From JAMXLO01 sp964427005 (GTDB lineage Bacteria > Pseudomonadota > Alphaproteobacteria > Acetobacterales > Acetobacteraceae), in the NCBI GenBank assembly GCA_964427005.1, contig CAYRTL010000007.1, forward strand, positions 23,616 to 87,615: a stretch of 64,000 nt of DNA, given 5' to 3'. Positions 8,733 to 18,081 of this stretch are shown here, one piece after another. Numbering within the stretch: the first letter of the stretch is position 1; each line of letters starts with the position of its first letter. The translations under genes and the position numbers were made by a program. The notes beneath the pieces were generated by a model, which was given only the letters and a program-made list of their open reading frames with translations, did no database searches and was not told the DNA's origin.

Positions 8733-9986
8733 TCAGGCGGAACTCTCAGCCCGTTCCTTCCCGTAGAGGTATAGCGGGTTGGCTCGCGATTCGGCGACTT
8801 CGCGATTGATGACCACCTCCTCTACGCCGTCGAGACCAGGAAGATCGAACATGGTGCCCAACAGAATTGCCTCCATGATCGAGCGCAACCCACGGGCGCC
8901 GGTGCGGCGCGCGATCGCCCGTGTGGCCACTGAACGCAAAGCGTCGTCGGTAAAGGAGAGTTTCACCCCCTCCATCTCGAATAGCCTGCCGTATTGCTTG
9001 ATCAGCGCGTTCTTCGGCTTGGTCAGGATCTCCATCAATGCGCCTTCATCGAGATCCTCCAGCGTGGCAACCACTGGCAGACGCCCGATGAACTCCGGGA
9101 TCAGGCCGAACTTCAGCAGGTCTTCCGGCTCAACTTCCCTGAGTATCGCGCCCGTCCGCCGCTCATCGGGGGAGCGGACCTCCGCGCCGTAGCCAATGCC
9201 GGACCCCTTGCCCCGAGCCGCAATGATCTTCTCCAGGCCGGAGAAGGCACCGCCGCAAATAAACAGGATGTTGGTGGTATCGACCTGCAGGAACTCCTGC
9301 TGTGGGTGCTTACGGCCACCCTGGGGCGGCACCGAAGCGATGGTCCCTTCCATGATCTTGAGCAGCGCCTGCTGGACGCCCTCACCGCTCACATCCCGGG
9401 TAATGGACGGATTGTCCGACTTGCGGGAAATCTTGTCGACTTCGTCGATATAGACGATGCCCCGCTGCGCCCGTTCCACATTGTAGTCGGCCGACTGCAG
9501 CAGCTTCAGGATGATGTTCTCGACGTCCTCACCGACATAGCCCGCCTCGGTCAGGGTCGTTGCATCCGCCATGGTGAACGGCACGTCGAGGATGCGCGCC
9601 AGTGTCTGGGCCAGCAGCGTCTTGCCCGAGCCGGTGGGCCCCACAAGCAGGATGTTCGACTTGGCGATCTCGATGTCGTTGTTCTTCTGCCCGTGTGCCA
9701 GCCGCTTGTAATGGTTGTGGACTGCCACCGACAGTACGCGCTTCGCGTGGTCCTGACCGATGACGTAGTCGTCTAACACCTTGCATATTTCGCGCGGCGT
9801 CGGAACGCCGTCGCGGGACTTCACCAGATGGGTTTTGTGCTCCTCACGGATGATATCCATGCAGAGTTCGACGCACTCGTCGCAGATGAATACGGTCGGG
9901 CCGGCAATAAGCTTGCGGACCTCGTGCTGGGACTTGCCGCAGAACGAGCAGTACAGTGTGTTCTTCGAATCGCCGGACTTGCTCAT
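8733..9986 (-). CDS. clpX: ATP-dependent Clp protease ATP-binding subunit ClpX
   Basis: This 417-residue AAA+ unfoldase feeds substrates to ClpP. The N-terminal zinc-binding domain has Cys13, Cys16, Cys35 and Cys38. Walker A GPTGSGKT lies near residues 114-121, Walker B is VYIDEVDK, and the IGF-like ClpP-contact loop region (SGIGYGAEV) follows. ATG 9986 has an AGGAG site. The gap to lon (181 bp) leaves room for a separate lon promoter. Confidence 0.98.
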   Translation of the reverse strand: MSKSGDSKNTLYCSFCGKSQHEVRKLIAGPTVFICDECVELCMDIIREEHKTHLVKSRDGVPTPREICKVLDDYVIGQDHAKRVLSVAVHNHYKRLAHGQKNNDIEIAKSNILLVGPTGSGKTLLAQTLARILDVPFTMADATTLTEAGYVGEDVENIILKLLQSADYNVERAQRGIVYIDEVDKISRKSDNPSITRDVSGEGVQQALLKIMEGTIASVPPQGGRKHPQQEFLQVDTTNILFICGGAFSGLEKIIAARGKGSGIGYGAEVRSPDERRTGAILREVEPEDLLKFGLIPEFIGRLPVVATLEDLDEGALMEILTKPKNALIKQYGRLFEMEGVKLSFTDDALRSVATRAIARRTGARGLRSIMEAILLGTMFDLPGLDGVEEVVINREVAESRANPLYLYGKERAESSA

Positions 9987-10068
9987 GCGTACTCCTGCCC
10001 CGGACTCGCGGGGAGCCAGGGGACGACTTTACCCCCCGCAAGGCGCGAGGGACAAGAACCGTGGAAAT

Positions 10069-10150
10069 CCCTCTCCCGCGAGGCGGAAGAGGGCCGGGGA
10101 AGTGTTAAATGTGACCCCCTCCCCGATCTCCCCCACTGCGGGAGAGAGGG
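10069..10150. repeat. Inverted repeat between clpP and clpX
   Basis: CCCTCTCCCGC at 10069-10079 pairs with GCGGGAGAGAGGG at 10138-10150. A smaller internal hairpin (CTCTCCCGC and GCGGAAGAG) makes a branched structure possible. Such CTCTCCCGC palindromes are frequent dispersed intergenic repeats in GC-rich proteobacteria. It may stabilize the clpP transcript end or attenuate clpX. Confidence 0.6.
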
Positions 10151-10161
10151 TCTGACGAAGC

Positions 10162-10806
10162 TCAGCTCCGACCGCCAGCCTCTTCCGGAGTCGGACGGTT
10201 CTCCACCACCTCATCGACGAGACCAAAATCCCGGCTCTCTTCGGCGGACATATAGGTGTCGCGTTCCAGCTTGCGCTCGATCGCCTCGATCGGCTGACCA
10301 GTATGCCGCACGTAGATCTCGTTGAGCCGCTTGCGCAACGTCAGAATTTCGCGAGCCTGGATTTCGATGTCGGTCGCCTGCCCTTGGGCACCCCCTGAAG
10401 GCTGGTGAACCATGATCCGCGAGTTGGGCAAGGCGTAGCGCTTGCCCTTCGCCCCGGCGGTCAGCAGCAGGCTGCCCATGGAGGCGGCCTGGCCGATGCA
10501 CACGGTGGATACCGGACTACGGATGTACTGCATCGTGTCGTAGATCGCGAGGCCGGCAGAGACCACGCCGCCCGGGCTGTTGATGTAGAAGGACACATCC
10601 TTGTTCGGATTTTCCGACTCCAGATACAGGAGCTGGGCGCAGATGAGCGCACTCACCTGGTCATAGACGGGGCCTGTCAGGAAAATGATCCGCTCCTTCA
10701 GCAGGCGTGAATAGATGTCGAAGGCGCGCTCGCCCCGGGCGGTCTGTTCCACCACCATCGGCACAAGATTATTGGCGTAAACTTCAACAGGATCGCGATC
10801 CCTCAT
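10162..10806 (-). CDS. clpP: ATP-dependent Clp protease proteolytic subunit
   Basis: This 214-residue serine peptidase forms the barrel capped by ClpX. The catalytic triad is visible: Ser109 (GQAASMG), His134 (IMVHQPSGG) and Asp183 (RDTYMS). ATG 10806 follows AAGGTG at good spacing. An upstream TTG at 10821 would add five residues but is less likely. The gene lies 82 bp downstream of tig. Confidence 0.97.
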   Translation of the reverse strand: MRDRDPVEVYANNLVPMVVEQTARGERAFDIYSRLLKERIIFLTGPVYDQVSALICAQLLYLESENPNKDVSFYINSPGGVVSAGLAIYDTMQYIRSPVSTVCIGQAASMGSLLLTAGAKGKRYALPNSRIMVHQPSGGAQGQATDIEIQAREILTLRKRLNEIYVRHTGQPIEAIERKLERDTYMSAEESRDFGLVDEVVENRPTPEEAGGRS

Positions 10807-10888
10807 GGCGGGCACCTTCAAGTCGTAGGGAGCGTCTTAGATAAGTGGAACCTGACCGGACTCCAACCAGCGGAACGGCAGAGAATGT

Positions 10889-12244
10889 TCACCCCGCTGC
10901 CTCTTCCGGCTCCTTGGCGAGCTCTTCTCCCGTCACCGTCTTATCCTCAACCTTCGCCAGCTCGATGATGAAATCGATGACCTTTTCCTCAAACAGCGGC
11001 CCGCGCAGCGTCTCCGCCGCCCTCGGATTCTGGCGAAAGAACTCAAAAATCTGCTGTTCCTGCCCCGGGTAGCGCGAGGCCTCCGCCCGCATGGCGCGCG
11101 TCATTTCGTCAGCCCCGACTGTAATGCTGTTCACCCTGCCGATTTCCGCCAGCAGCAATCCGAGCCGGACCCGGCGTTCGGCAATCTTCCGGTAATCGGC
11201 CTTCAGCGTGTCCTCGTCCTTGTTCTTATCGTCCTCGTCCAGGCGGCCCTGCTTGCGATCGGCTTCCAGCCGCTGCCAGATCTGGCTGAACTCCTGCTCC
11301 ACCATACCCTCGGGCGAGGCGAACTGGGTCATGTCCGCCAGCGCGTCCAGCAACTGCCGCTTCAGCCTGAGGCGGGCAAGCTGGTCGTATTCCGCCTGAG
11401 TACGCTTGGACACAATGTCCCGCAGTTCCGCGAGGTCATCGAAGCCCAGCTTCCTCGCCAGCTCATCGTCAACCGCGGGCACCAGCGGACGGCTCAGCTT
11501 GTGGGCCGTCACTTCGAACGACGCGGCCTTGCCCGCCAGTGTCGGGACTCCGTACTCCTCCGGGAAGATCACCTCGATCGTCCGGGTCTCGCCTGGCTTC
11601 ATACCTTCAAGTTGTTCGCTGAAGCCCGGAATGAAGCCGGCGCCGCCGATTTCGACCTCCATCTCCTTGCCCGTGCCGCCAGGGAACTCGGTTCCCTCGA
11701 TCCGACCAACATAATCGACCGTCAGCACCTCTCCCTTCTCGGCACCCCGGTCACCCCGCTCTTCGGCCGGTATCTCCTCCAACGTCCGATTACGCTGCGC
11801 GATCTCCGCTATTGCCTTGTCCACCGTGTCCGGCGCGACCTCCGCCTTCATCCGGGTTAACTCTATGGTGGAGAAGTCCGGCAGCGTGATGTCAGGCAGC
11901 AGTTCCAGTTCGACCTTGAACTCGAGGTCCTTCGCCTCCCCGGCACCTGCGTCGAGGTTCAGCACATCGATTTTCGGCTGCAGCGCGGGCCGCAGCCCCC
12001 GCTCCGTCAGCACCTGCTGCGTGGCTTCGCTGACCGACTGCTCCAAGACCTCGGCGGTGACCGCGGAGCCATAGCGCTGCCGCACCACGGTGGGAGGCAC
12101 TTTCCCGGGACGGAAACCCGGCAAGTTCAGCGTCTTGCCCAAATTGGCCAGCCGCGCGGCGCGTTTGCTCTCGATATCCGCAGCGGGCACCACGACGGTG
12201 TAGGCGCGCTTCAACCCCTCGGATAGCGTCTCGGTAACCTGCAT
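10889..12244 (-). CDS. tig: Trigger factor (ribosome-associated chaperone)
   Basis: This 451-residue peptidyl-prolyl isomerase/chaperone binds nascent chains at the ribosome exit. The N-terminal ribosome-binding signature is GFRPGKVPPTVVRQRYG. A central FKBP-like domain follows (VDYVGRIEGTEFPGGTG, then the GFIPGFSEQLEGMKPGE region), and the C-terminus is a helical chaperone domain. ATG 12244 has an AGGGTGA site. It is the first gene of the protein quality-control block. Confidence 0.97.
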   Translation of the reverse strand: MQVTETLSEGLKRAYTVVVPAADIESKRAARLANLGKTLNLPGFRPGKVPPTVVRQRYGSAVTAEVLEQSVSEATQQVLTERGLRPALQPKIDVLNLDAGAGEAKDLEFKVELELLPDITLPDFSTIELTRMKAEVAPDTVDKAIAEIAQRNRTLEEIPAEERGDRGAEKGEVLTVDYVGRIEGTEFPGGTGKEMEVEIGGAGFIPGFSEQLEGMKPGETRTIEVIFPEEYGVPTLAGKAASFEVTAHKLSRPLVPAVDDELARKLGFDDLAELRDIVSKRTQAEYDQLARLRLKRQLLDALADMTQFASPEGMVEQEFSQIWQRLEADRKQGRLDEDDKNKDEDTLKADYRKIAERRVRLGLLLAEIGRVNSITVGADEMTRAMRAEASRYPGQEQQIFEFFRQNPRAAETLRGPLFEEKVIDFIIELAKVEDKTVTGEELAKEPEEAAG

Positions 12245-12275
12245 TGTTTCACCCTGCCTCCGTCTACCCGCCTCG

Positions 12276-12360
<85 letters not shown>

Positions 12361-12595
12361 GCTCGCAAGCTGGCGGCCACGCGAGGGCGCGGCTTTACCC
12401 CAGCCGCTCAGGCGCGACAAGCGCACGAGGCGCTTTGAGATTTCGGCCGCTGGTATCAACGTCCGCGCGGGGCTATACCTCGCGTCCCATGATTTTGCGC
12501 TTTTGCCGCTCAAATTCCTGTGCGTCCCCCCATGCCAAGCAAGCCGACCTCGTGCTAGCTTGGTTTCAACCGTTATCATTTCGTAGGTAAGTCGC

Positions 12596-13558
12596 ATGGC
12601 TCAGACCAGCCGCAGCAAGGGAAAGGCTCGGCCCCGGTCCCGCTCTGGCAACGGGTCCCACGAAACGGCCGCCACGCCGCCATCGCGTGACTACAGCATT
12701 GCTGCGGTGGGCCGGGCTCTGGACCTTCTGGAGGCCCTCTCACGTATCGGTCCCGCCCCTCTGGCGGCTCTGGCAGACGAGGCACGGTGCACCCGCACGG
12801 CAGGGTTCCGGCTTCTACGCACGCTGGAGGCACGTGGGTTTGCCATCCAGGACGAAGCGCGCGGGATGTGGCGGCTCGGCGCCAGATGGGGGGTGCTGGG
12901 ACGTGCTGCCGCCGAACAGGGTGCCCTGGAAGCCACGGCGATGCCGTTCCTTGCCGCACTCGGCAAGACCAGCGGCGAGAACGTGTACTTGCGGGTTCGC
13001 GACGGCCTGGAGTGCGAAACCATCGCCGTCTACCAAGCCGACCCCGGGCTCCGGGTATACAGCGAAGTTGGCAAGCGCCAGCCGCTGCATGCCGGCTCAA
13101 GCCGGATGCTGCTGGCCTATGCGCCGGAGGCGGTTCAGACCCAGGTCCTGGCACAGCGCCTGCCCCGGTTCACCCCGGCCACACGAACCGACGCTGCCTG
13201 GATCGCAGCCGATCTTCAGCGCATCCGCAGCCGTGGCTACCTGCTTACCACGGATGAGGTTGTGGCTGGCGCGGCCACGGTCGCCGCCCCGGTTCGCGAC
13301 GCGTCCGGACAAGTCGTCGCGGTGTTGTCCGTCAGCGCACCGACCATGCGGATGCGGCCTCCCAGGCCCCGCGCCCTACTACCGATGGTCCTGGATGCCG
13401 CGACGAAACTGTCGCGAGCGCTGGGGGCCGCGGCGAGTGAAAACGCTGCGCGTAGCGCCACCAGCCCCCGCGTCGGCACGTCAGCTACGGCCGGCGCCGA
13501 TACGGGCGCGCTCGCGCCGGTTCTGGCCTCCCCCGGCCCTCACTCCATCTTTCGCTGA
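12596..13558 (+). CDS. IclR-family transcriptional regulator
   Basis: This 320-residue regulator has a basic, disordered N-terminus (residues 1-32) and a winged helix-turn-helix at about 33-90 (GRALDLLEALSRIG, then RTAGFRLLRTLEARGF). An IclR effector-binding domain follows (GENVYLRVRDGLECE to the VVAVLSVSAPTMRM region). The last 45 residues are a low-complexity Ala/Ser/Pro tail. Its ligand cannot be read from the sequence. The gene converges on the beta-helix protein with a 3-bp gap, and no obvious target operon lies next to it. Confidence 0.9.
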   Translation: MAQTSRSKGKARPRSRSGNGSHETAATPPSRDYSIAAVGRALDLLEALSRIGPAPLAALADEARCTRTAGFRLLRTLEARGFAIQDEARGMWRLGARWGVLGRAAAEQGALEATAMPFLAALGKTSGENVYLRVRDGLECETIAVYQADPGLRVYSEVGKRQPLHAGSSRMLLAYAPEAVQTQVLAQRLPRFTPATRTDAAWIAADLQRIRSRGYLLTTDEVVAGAATVAAPVRDASGQVVAVLSVSAPTMRMRPPRPRALLPMVLDAATKLSRALGAAASENAARSATSPRVGTSATAGADTGALAPVLASPGPHSIFR

Positions 13559-13561
13559 TCC

Positions 13562-16222
13562 TCAGGCCTCTTCCCTTGGCTTGAGTACGCCTGAGTAGGT
13601 GAGAAGCGCCAGCGACGTCGCAAGCTTTCCCAGGAACGAGAAGGTGGGCCAAAACACGCGCCAGAATTCAGTCCCTGGACCGGTATCGACCCAGCATTTG
13701 TCCGTCTGGTGCAGCGCCATCACCGGCACCATCATGTCCATCGCATAGAACATCGGATTGATGTCGCTCCGCCCGCAGGGCGGCGCCGGGGCCGTATTCT
13801 GCTCATGTTCGGCGCGCAGGAAAGCTGGCGCCTCACTCACCTCGGTCATGGCATAGGAGTAATTGACCACCAGCACCTTGGACTGTTTCCACGCCCACCA
13901 CACGCCACCAGTGCCGATGGCCAGCAGAATGAGCACGGTCAGGGTTGCCCGCACCGGTGACAGTCCGAAGCCAAAGCACACCCCCCAGATGCCGCGCACC
14001 AGCCGTGCCAGCCAGTTGGAACTCGGCATCACCCATTGTTCGACAATGGCCACTTCGCGAGCCGCCTGATAATGCCCTTGCGCCCGGAGCACCTTTGCGA
14101 GGTGCCGGTACGGCTGAGGATGGAATTCAGCCGCCTTCGATTCCTGCCGGTGCACCCATTCTAGGCGCTGCTTGATATGAGCACGCTGGGCATGCAGCCT
14201 GCGCCAGGCAAGCCGAACGGCCCAGGCAGGCGAACGTCCATGTCCGGGGAGAGAAGCCCAGCGGCTGAGCGCTGATACCGCTATCCCGATTCCACTGCCT
14301 TCGTCGGAGGGGAGATGGCCAAATCGGTCATATACGAACCCGTCCAGGTTCAGCAGGCAGACTATTCCCTCCCCAGTCCGTCCGGCGCCCCACCCAGCCG
14401 GAAAACCCTCATCGTCGAGCGTGGCGGCCCGAGCGCCGCCCAGATCGATCGTGAGCGGCACCTCCGCCATGAAATCACGCGCCATGACCGCCGCACCGAT
14501 ACGAGCATGCGCGAGGTGCACCCGCGGCAATGCATCGAAGCCCTTGCGGTAGCCGTACTTGCTGTCGCCATAGGTAATTTCGGCGGGAAACCGCAACTCA
14601 TCCCAGATCAGGCTGCCCCCCGTCTGTAAATTCTCGCAGTCCAGCCGGCCGAGTACCGCGAGGTTCAACAGCTTCACATCGCCAGCGACCGAGAGATTGG
14701 TGGCTACCAACGCACCCGCCGCCGTGCGGCCCGCCGCCATTGGCGATGGACCAATAAAGACCGCACCCGAGCAGTCGAGGTCGCGGCCGACCTTGGTGCC
14801 CCAAAGACTGACGTACCCAAGACTGGCGAAGCCCTGGTTCAGCAGCACGTCGCCGGCGATCGCCACATTGGTCAGGCGCAGCGTCTCGCGCGAACCAGTC
14901 TCCGGCCAGTTCTCGAACGAGGCCCCGCAACATTCCACGTTGCTGTCCACCGTCGCCCCAAGCAGGCTCACGCCCCCGCGCGCGGTGAACCCGTGGCGTA
15001 ACAGCACCGCGCCACCAATGGTGGCGTTCTCCGCGGCGAGCGCCACTCCGGTGCCATTGGCGGTCGGGTTGCTGAAGCTGGCGCCATCGCACTCCAGATT
15101 GCCGCCGAGTTTCGCTCCTATCAGGCTGACGGTGCCTCGCGCTGTGAAACCATTGCGCAGCAGGACGGCGCCGCCGATGACGGCATGATCCGCGGCGAGG
15201 GCGACTCCGGTTCCGTCTTTCGTGGCATTGGTCAGCTTGGCCCCGTCACATTCGAGGCTGCTGGCGATCCGCGTGCCCCGCAAGGTGATCGCGCCCTCGG
15301 CAGTAAAGCCGTTGCGTAATAGTAGCGAACCGCCGATTTCGGCGGTGTCCGCCGCCAGGACAACACCACTCCCGTCTTCGGAACGATTCACCAGCCGTGC
15401 GCCATTCATATCAAGCGTGCCGGCGATGCGCGCGCCCATGAGCCAGATGAGGCCTGCTGCAACGAACCCGTCGCCCAGGATCACCACTCCATCGAAACGC
15501 GCGGCCTGGGCACCAATCGCGTCGCCTTCTCCCGCGCCGACGCCGGCACCACGCGCCACCACGTCTCCCGTGACGTGCGCGGTATCCAGCGATACGCCGC
15601 CGATGGCTGTGAAACCGCCCATCAGGTCCAGGCTGCCTCGAATTTCCGCTCCTGAGAGCCGCAGCGCATAAAGCGCGTCGCGGTTTGCAATGCCTGGCCT
15701 TGGCGGTGGGACGTGCAGGCGTGCTCCCCGTGCGAGCAGATCCCCATCAATCACCGCGGCATGCGCGTCGATCCAGGCCGCATCTTCCAGGGGCGTTGCG
15801 CCGGTGAAGTCGAACGACCCATCGATGCGCAGTCCCCGCATACGCACCTCGCCAATGCGGCTGTTGCGCAGCGACAGGCGCGCCAAGCGGGCATTGCAGA
15901 AGTCGAGCGGCGCTGCGATTTCACAGCCCTCCAGCGCGAGCGCGGGCAACCCCGCGCCCGACGGGCCGGCGCAATCGGCGAGATCGAGCGTCTCCTCGAG
16001 GCGTGCGCCGCGGATTCGCACGCCCGGCAGTCTGATGGGCCACGCGCTGTCTGCCGGCTGCAATCCAAGGAGCAGATGGCGCAAGAAGGCGGCCCGAATG
16101 AGCGGGGGGTCCTCACCCGGAAACCGCGCCACCTCACCTGCCGCCGTCCGTGCGATCACCTCCGCCTCTGCGTCGAGCAGAATCGCTGGATCGAAGCCAG
16201 GTTTGCGCAACTCGTCAGGCAT
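13562..16222 (-). CDS. Large beta-helix repeat protein with C-terminal membrane anchor
   Basis: This 886-residue protein matches no family I can name with certainty. Residues 60-620 are built from short degenerate repeats of pentapeptide/bactofilin-like type (G-A-x-I-x-G-x-L), implying a right-handed beta-helix. At least six longer units of 49-53 residues are recognizable, and four are nearly regular at exactly 53. After a charged helical linker (about 690-745) come two predicted membrane helices near residues 757-778 and 857-877, separated by a roughly 75-residue loop with two cysteines. No signal peptide is seen, so the helix part probably faces the cytoplasm. It lies 24 bp downstream of the CMD-like gene, possibly in an accA-led operon. 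Confidence 0.8.
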   Translation of the reverse strand: MPDELRKPGFDPAILLDAEAEVIARTAAGEVARFPGEDPPLIRAAFLRHLLLGLQPADSAWPIRLPGVRIRGARLEETLDLADCAGPSGAGLPALALEGCEIAAPLDFCNARLARLSLRNSRIGEVRMRGLRIDGSFDFTGATPLEDAAWIDAHAAVIDGDLLARGARLHVPPPRPGIANRDALYALRLSGAEIRGSLDLMGGFTAIGGVSLDTAHVTGDVVARGAGVGAGEGDAIGAQAARFDGVVILGDGFVAAGLIWLMGARIAGTLDMNGARLVNRSEDGSGVVLAADTAEIGGSLLLRNGFTAEGAITLRGTRIASSLECDGAKLTNATKDGTGVALAADHAVIGGAVLLRNGFTARGTVSLIGAKLGGNLECDGASFSNPTANGTGVALAAENATIGGAVLLRHGFTARGGVSLLGATVDSNVECCGASFENWPETGSRETLRLTNVAIAGDVLLNQGFASLGYVSLWGTKVGRDLDCSGAVFIGPSPMAAGRTAAGALVATNLSVAGDVKLLNLAVLGRLDCENLQTGGSLIWDELRFPAEITYGDSKYGYRKGFDALPRVHLAHARIGAAVMARDFMAEVPLTIDLGGARAATLDDEGFPAGWGAGRTGEGIVCLLNLDGFVYDRFGHLPSDEGSGIGIAVSALSRWASLPGHGRSPAWAVRLAWRRLHAQRAHIKQRLEWVHRQESKAAEFHPQPYRHLAKVLRAQGHYQAAREVAIVEQWVMPSSNWLARLVRGIWGVCFGFGLSPVRATLTVLILLAIGTGGVWWAWKQSKVLVVNYSYAMTEVSEAPAFLRAEHEQNTAPAPPCGRSDINPMFYAMDMMVPVMALHQTDKCWVDTGPGTEFWRVFWPTFSFLGKLATSLALLTYSGVLKPREEA
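14753..15388 (-). repeat. Four tandem 159-bp coding repeats in the beta-helix gene
   Basis: The segment encodes four consecutive 53-residue units that begin NRSEDGSGV, NATKDGTGV, NPTANGTGV and NWPETGSRE. Each carries a conserved centre of the type IGGAVLLRNGFTARG and ends near LECDGASF. The first three are most alike and the fourth has diverged. Two older units of about 50 residues precede them. This pattern indicates growth by unit duplication. Confidence 0.88.
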
Positions 16223-16246
16223 TGTGTTCGCCAGACACGCCGCTCA

Positions 16247-17017
16247 TCAGAGCTTTCCGGCCTTCTTCGCTTCATCCAGCAACGCGGGCACGCCCTCGGT
16301 GATTGTATGGATTCCGAGTACGCTGGTCAGTTGCAGCACTTCCATGATTTCAGCGACGGTTGCGCCATGCGCCAGCGCGTTGCGGATGTGCGTACGCAGG
16401 CCGGGCATATACAGATGTGTTGTGGCAGCATCGATCGCGACATAGATCAGCTCGCGAATCTTCGGCGCCAGCGTGCCGTGTTGCCAAGGGACAGAGGAAA
16501 GTCGCGAATAGGCGTCGAAGAATTCCGGAGAATGCTGCAAGAGCTGTTCCCACACGGGATTCCAATAGCCGCGATTGGCGACGAATTCCTGTTTCAGCCT
16601 TTCCTGTTCTGCCGTCAGCGGCCCTTCCTTGACCTCGGAGCCACGACCTGACTTGCGCAACTCGTCAATCAATATCGGTAACCCGGTCGAGATCGTATGA
16701 ATGCCGAGTACCGACACGATCTGCAGCACTTCCATGACTTCGTCACGCGAAGCGCCATGCTTCAACGCGTTGGCGATATGAATTCGCGTACCGGGGTTGT
16801 AGAGATGCGTGGTTGACGCATCGATCGCGACGTAAATCAGTTCCTTGATCTTCGGCGGCAGCGTGCCGTGCTTCCAGGGCACTGAGGAGAATGCGCTGTA
16901 CGCCTCGAAAAATTCTGGCGAAAGCTGCAGCACGCCATCCCACAGTTCGCTCCAGTAGCCTCGGGCCGCAGTGAATTCGTCCTTGAGCTTCTGCCGGCGT
17001 GCATCGAGTTCGGCCAT
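16247..17017 (-). CDS. Tandem carboxymuconolactone decarboxylase-like protein without the redox cysteines
   Basis: This 256-residue protein is an internal duplication. Residues 7-115 and 135-250 each contain the CMD/AhpD-like helical repeat (KELIYVAIDASTTHLY, then GTRIHIANALKHGAS, then EVMEVLQIVSVLGIH). AhpD-type members carry a C-x-x-C disulfide in this helix. Here the region reads THLYNPGTRIH and THLYMPGLRTH, so a peroxidase role is unlikely. ATG 17017 with GAGGGAGG was chosen over an upstream in-frame start at 17071. It may instead act on a cyclic aromatic-degradation intermediate, but no pathway genes adjoin it. Confidence 0.85.
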   Translation of the reverse strand: MAELDARRQKLKDEFTAARGYWSELWDGVLQLSPEFFEAYSAFSSVPWKHGTLPPKIKELIYVAIDASTTHLYNPGTRIHIANALKHGASRDEVMEVLQIVSVLGIHTISTGLPILIDELRKSGRGSEVKEGPLTAEQERLKQEFVANRGYWNPVWEQLLQHSPEFFDAYSRLSSVPWQHGTLAPKIRELIYVAIDAATTHLYMPGLRTHIRNALAHGATVAEIMEVLQLTSVLGIHTITEGVPALLDEAKKAGKL

Positions 17018-17077
17018 GTGAGTTCCTCCCTCAGCCGTGGAAGGGTCGGAAGGAAGCCCGCAACAAGTCAAGCACGG

Positions 17078-18034
17078 TTACGTGGCGGCCCCGTTGCCAA
17101 TCTCCAGGAACTTCTCGCGCCGGCGTGCCTTCAGGGTGGCGCCGTCCAGCGCGACCAGCGGTGCCAGCGCGGTGGCAACGGCATCGCCGACCGCGGCGAT
17201 GGTCGCGGTTGCATCGCGCTGCGCGCCGCCCAGAGGCTCCGGGATGATCATGTCCACCAAGTTGAACCGCTTCATGTCCTCCGCGGTCAGCCGCAAGGCC
17301 TCCGCCGCGGCAGCAGCCTGCGAGGCCTCACGCCATAGGATCGAAGCGCACCCCTCCGGCGAGATGACCGAATAGATGGCATGTTCCAACATCAGGACGC
17401 GGTCGCCGGCGGCCAGCGCGATGGCGCCACCTGAGCCGCCCTCGCCGATGATGGTGGCAACCAGCGGCACGGGCACCTCCAGGCAGGCTTCGATCGACCG
17501 CGCGATCGCATCGGCCTGACCCCGGGCTTCGGCATCAATTCCGGGGAATGCGCCAGATGTGTCCACAAAGCTCAGAATCGGCAGGCCGAACCGGCCGCCC
17601 AACTCAATGAGACGGCGCGCCTTCCGATAGCCCTCCGGCCTCGCCATTCCGAAGTTATGTTTCACGCGGCTTTCCGTATCGGAGCCCTTTTCGGTCCCCA
17701 GCACGACAACAGAGCGTCCACGAAACCGGCCGATTCCGCCCAGGACGGCGGCATCATCGGCGAATGCGCGATCGCCGGCGAGCGGCGTGAAATTGGTGAT
17801 CAGCGCGGCAATGTAGTCCATGGCCTTCGGCCGATCGGGATGGCGCGCCACGAGCGTTTTCTGCCACGGGGTCAACTTCGCGTACGTGGCGCGAAGCTGC
17901 CTGTCGGCTACCGCCATCAGCCGCGCCACTTCGTCGGCGATATTGATGCCGTCGGGCTCCGACATGCGCCGGAGCTCTTCGATTTTGCCCTCCAGTTCGG
18001 CAATCGGTTTCTCGAAATCGAGGTAATGGCGCAT
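17078..18034 (-). CDS. accA: Acetyl-CoA carboxylase carboxyltransferase subunit alpha
   Basis: This 318-residue protein is half of the carboxyltransferase that makes malonyl-CoA, the first step of fatty acid synthesis. It begins with the typical YLDFEKPIAELEGKIEELR. The crotonase-fold core includes GRFRGRSVVVLGTEKG, RKARRLIELGGRFGLP, the FVDTSGAFPGIDAEARGQ motif and the glycine-rich GEGGSGGAIAL. The partner accD is not in the window. Confidence 0.96.
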   Translation of the reverse strand: MRHYLDFEKPIAELEGKIEELRRMSEPDGINIADEVARLMAVADRQLRATYAKLTPWQKTLVARHPDRPKAMDYIAALITNFTPLAGDRAFADDAAVLGGIGRFRGRSVVVLGTEKGSDTESRVKHNFGMARPEGYRKARRLIELGGRFGLPILSFVDTSGAFPGIDAEARGQADAIARSIEACLEVPVPLVATIIGEGGSGGAIALAAGDRVLMLEHAIYSVISPEGCASILWREASQAAAAAEALRLTAEDMKRFNLVDMIIPEPLGGAQRDATATIAAVGDAVATALAPLVALDGATLKARRREKFLEIGNGAAT

Positions 18035-18081
18035 GGGGCGCGGGCTTTAGCACAATTCCCCGAGCCGGAAAGGCTGTGGGC

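Noticed and set aside
14753..15388. Regular 159-bp repeats as a CRISPR-like or satellite array
   Set aside because: The repeats are coding throughout, in frame, with substitutions spread over the unit and no spacers.
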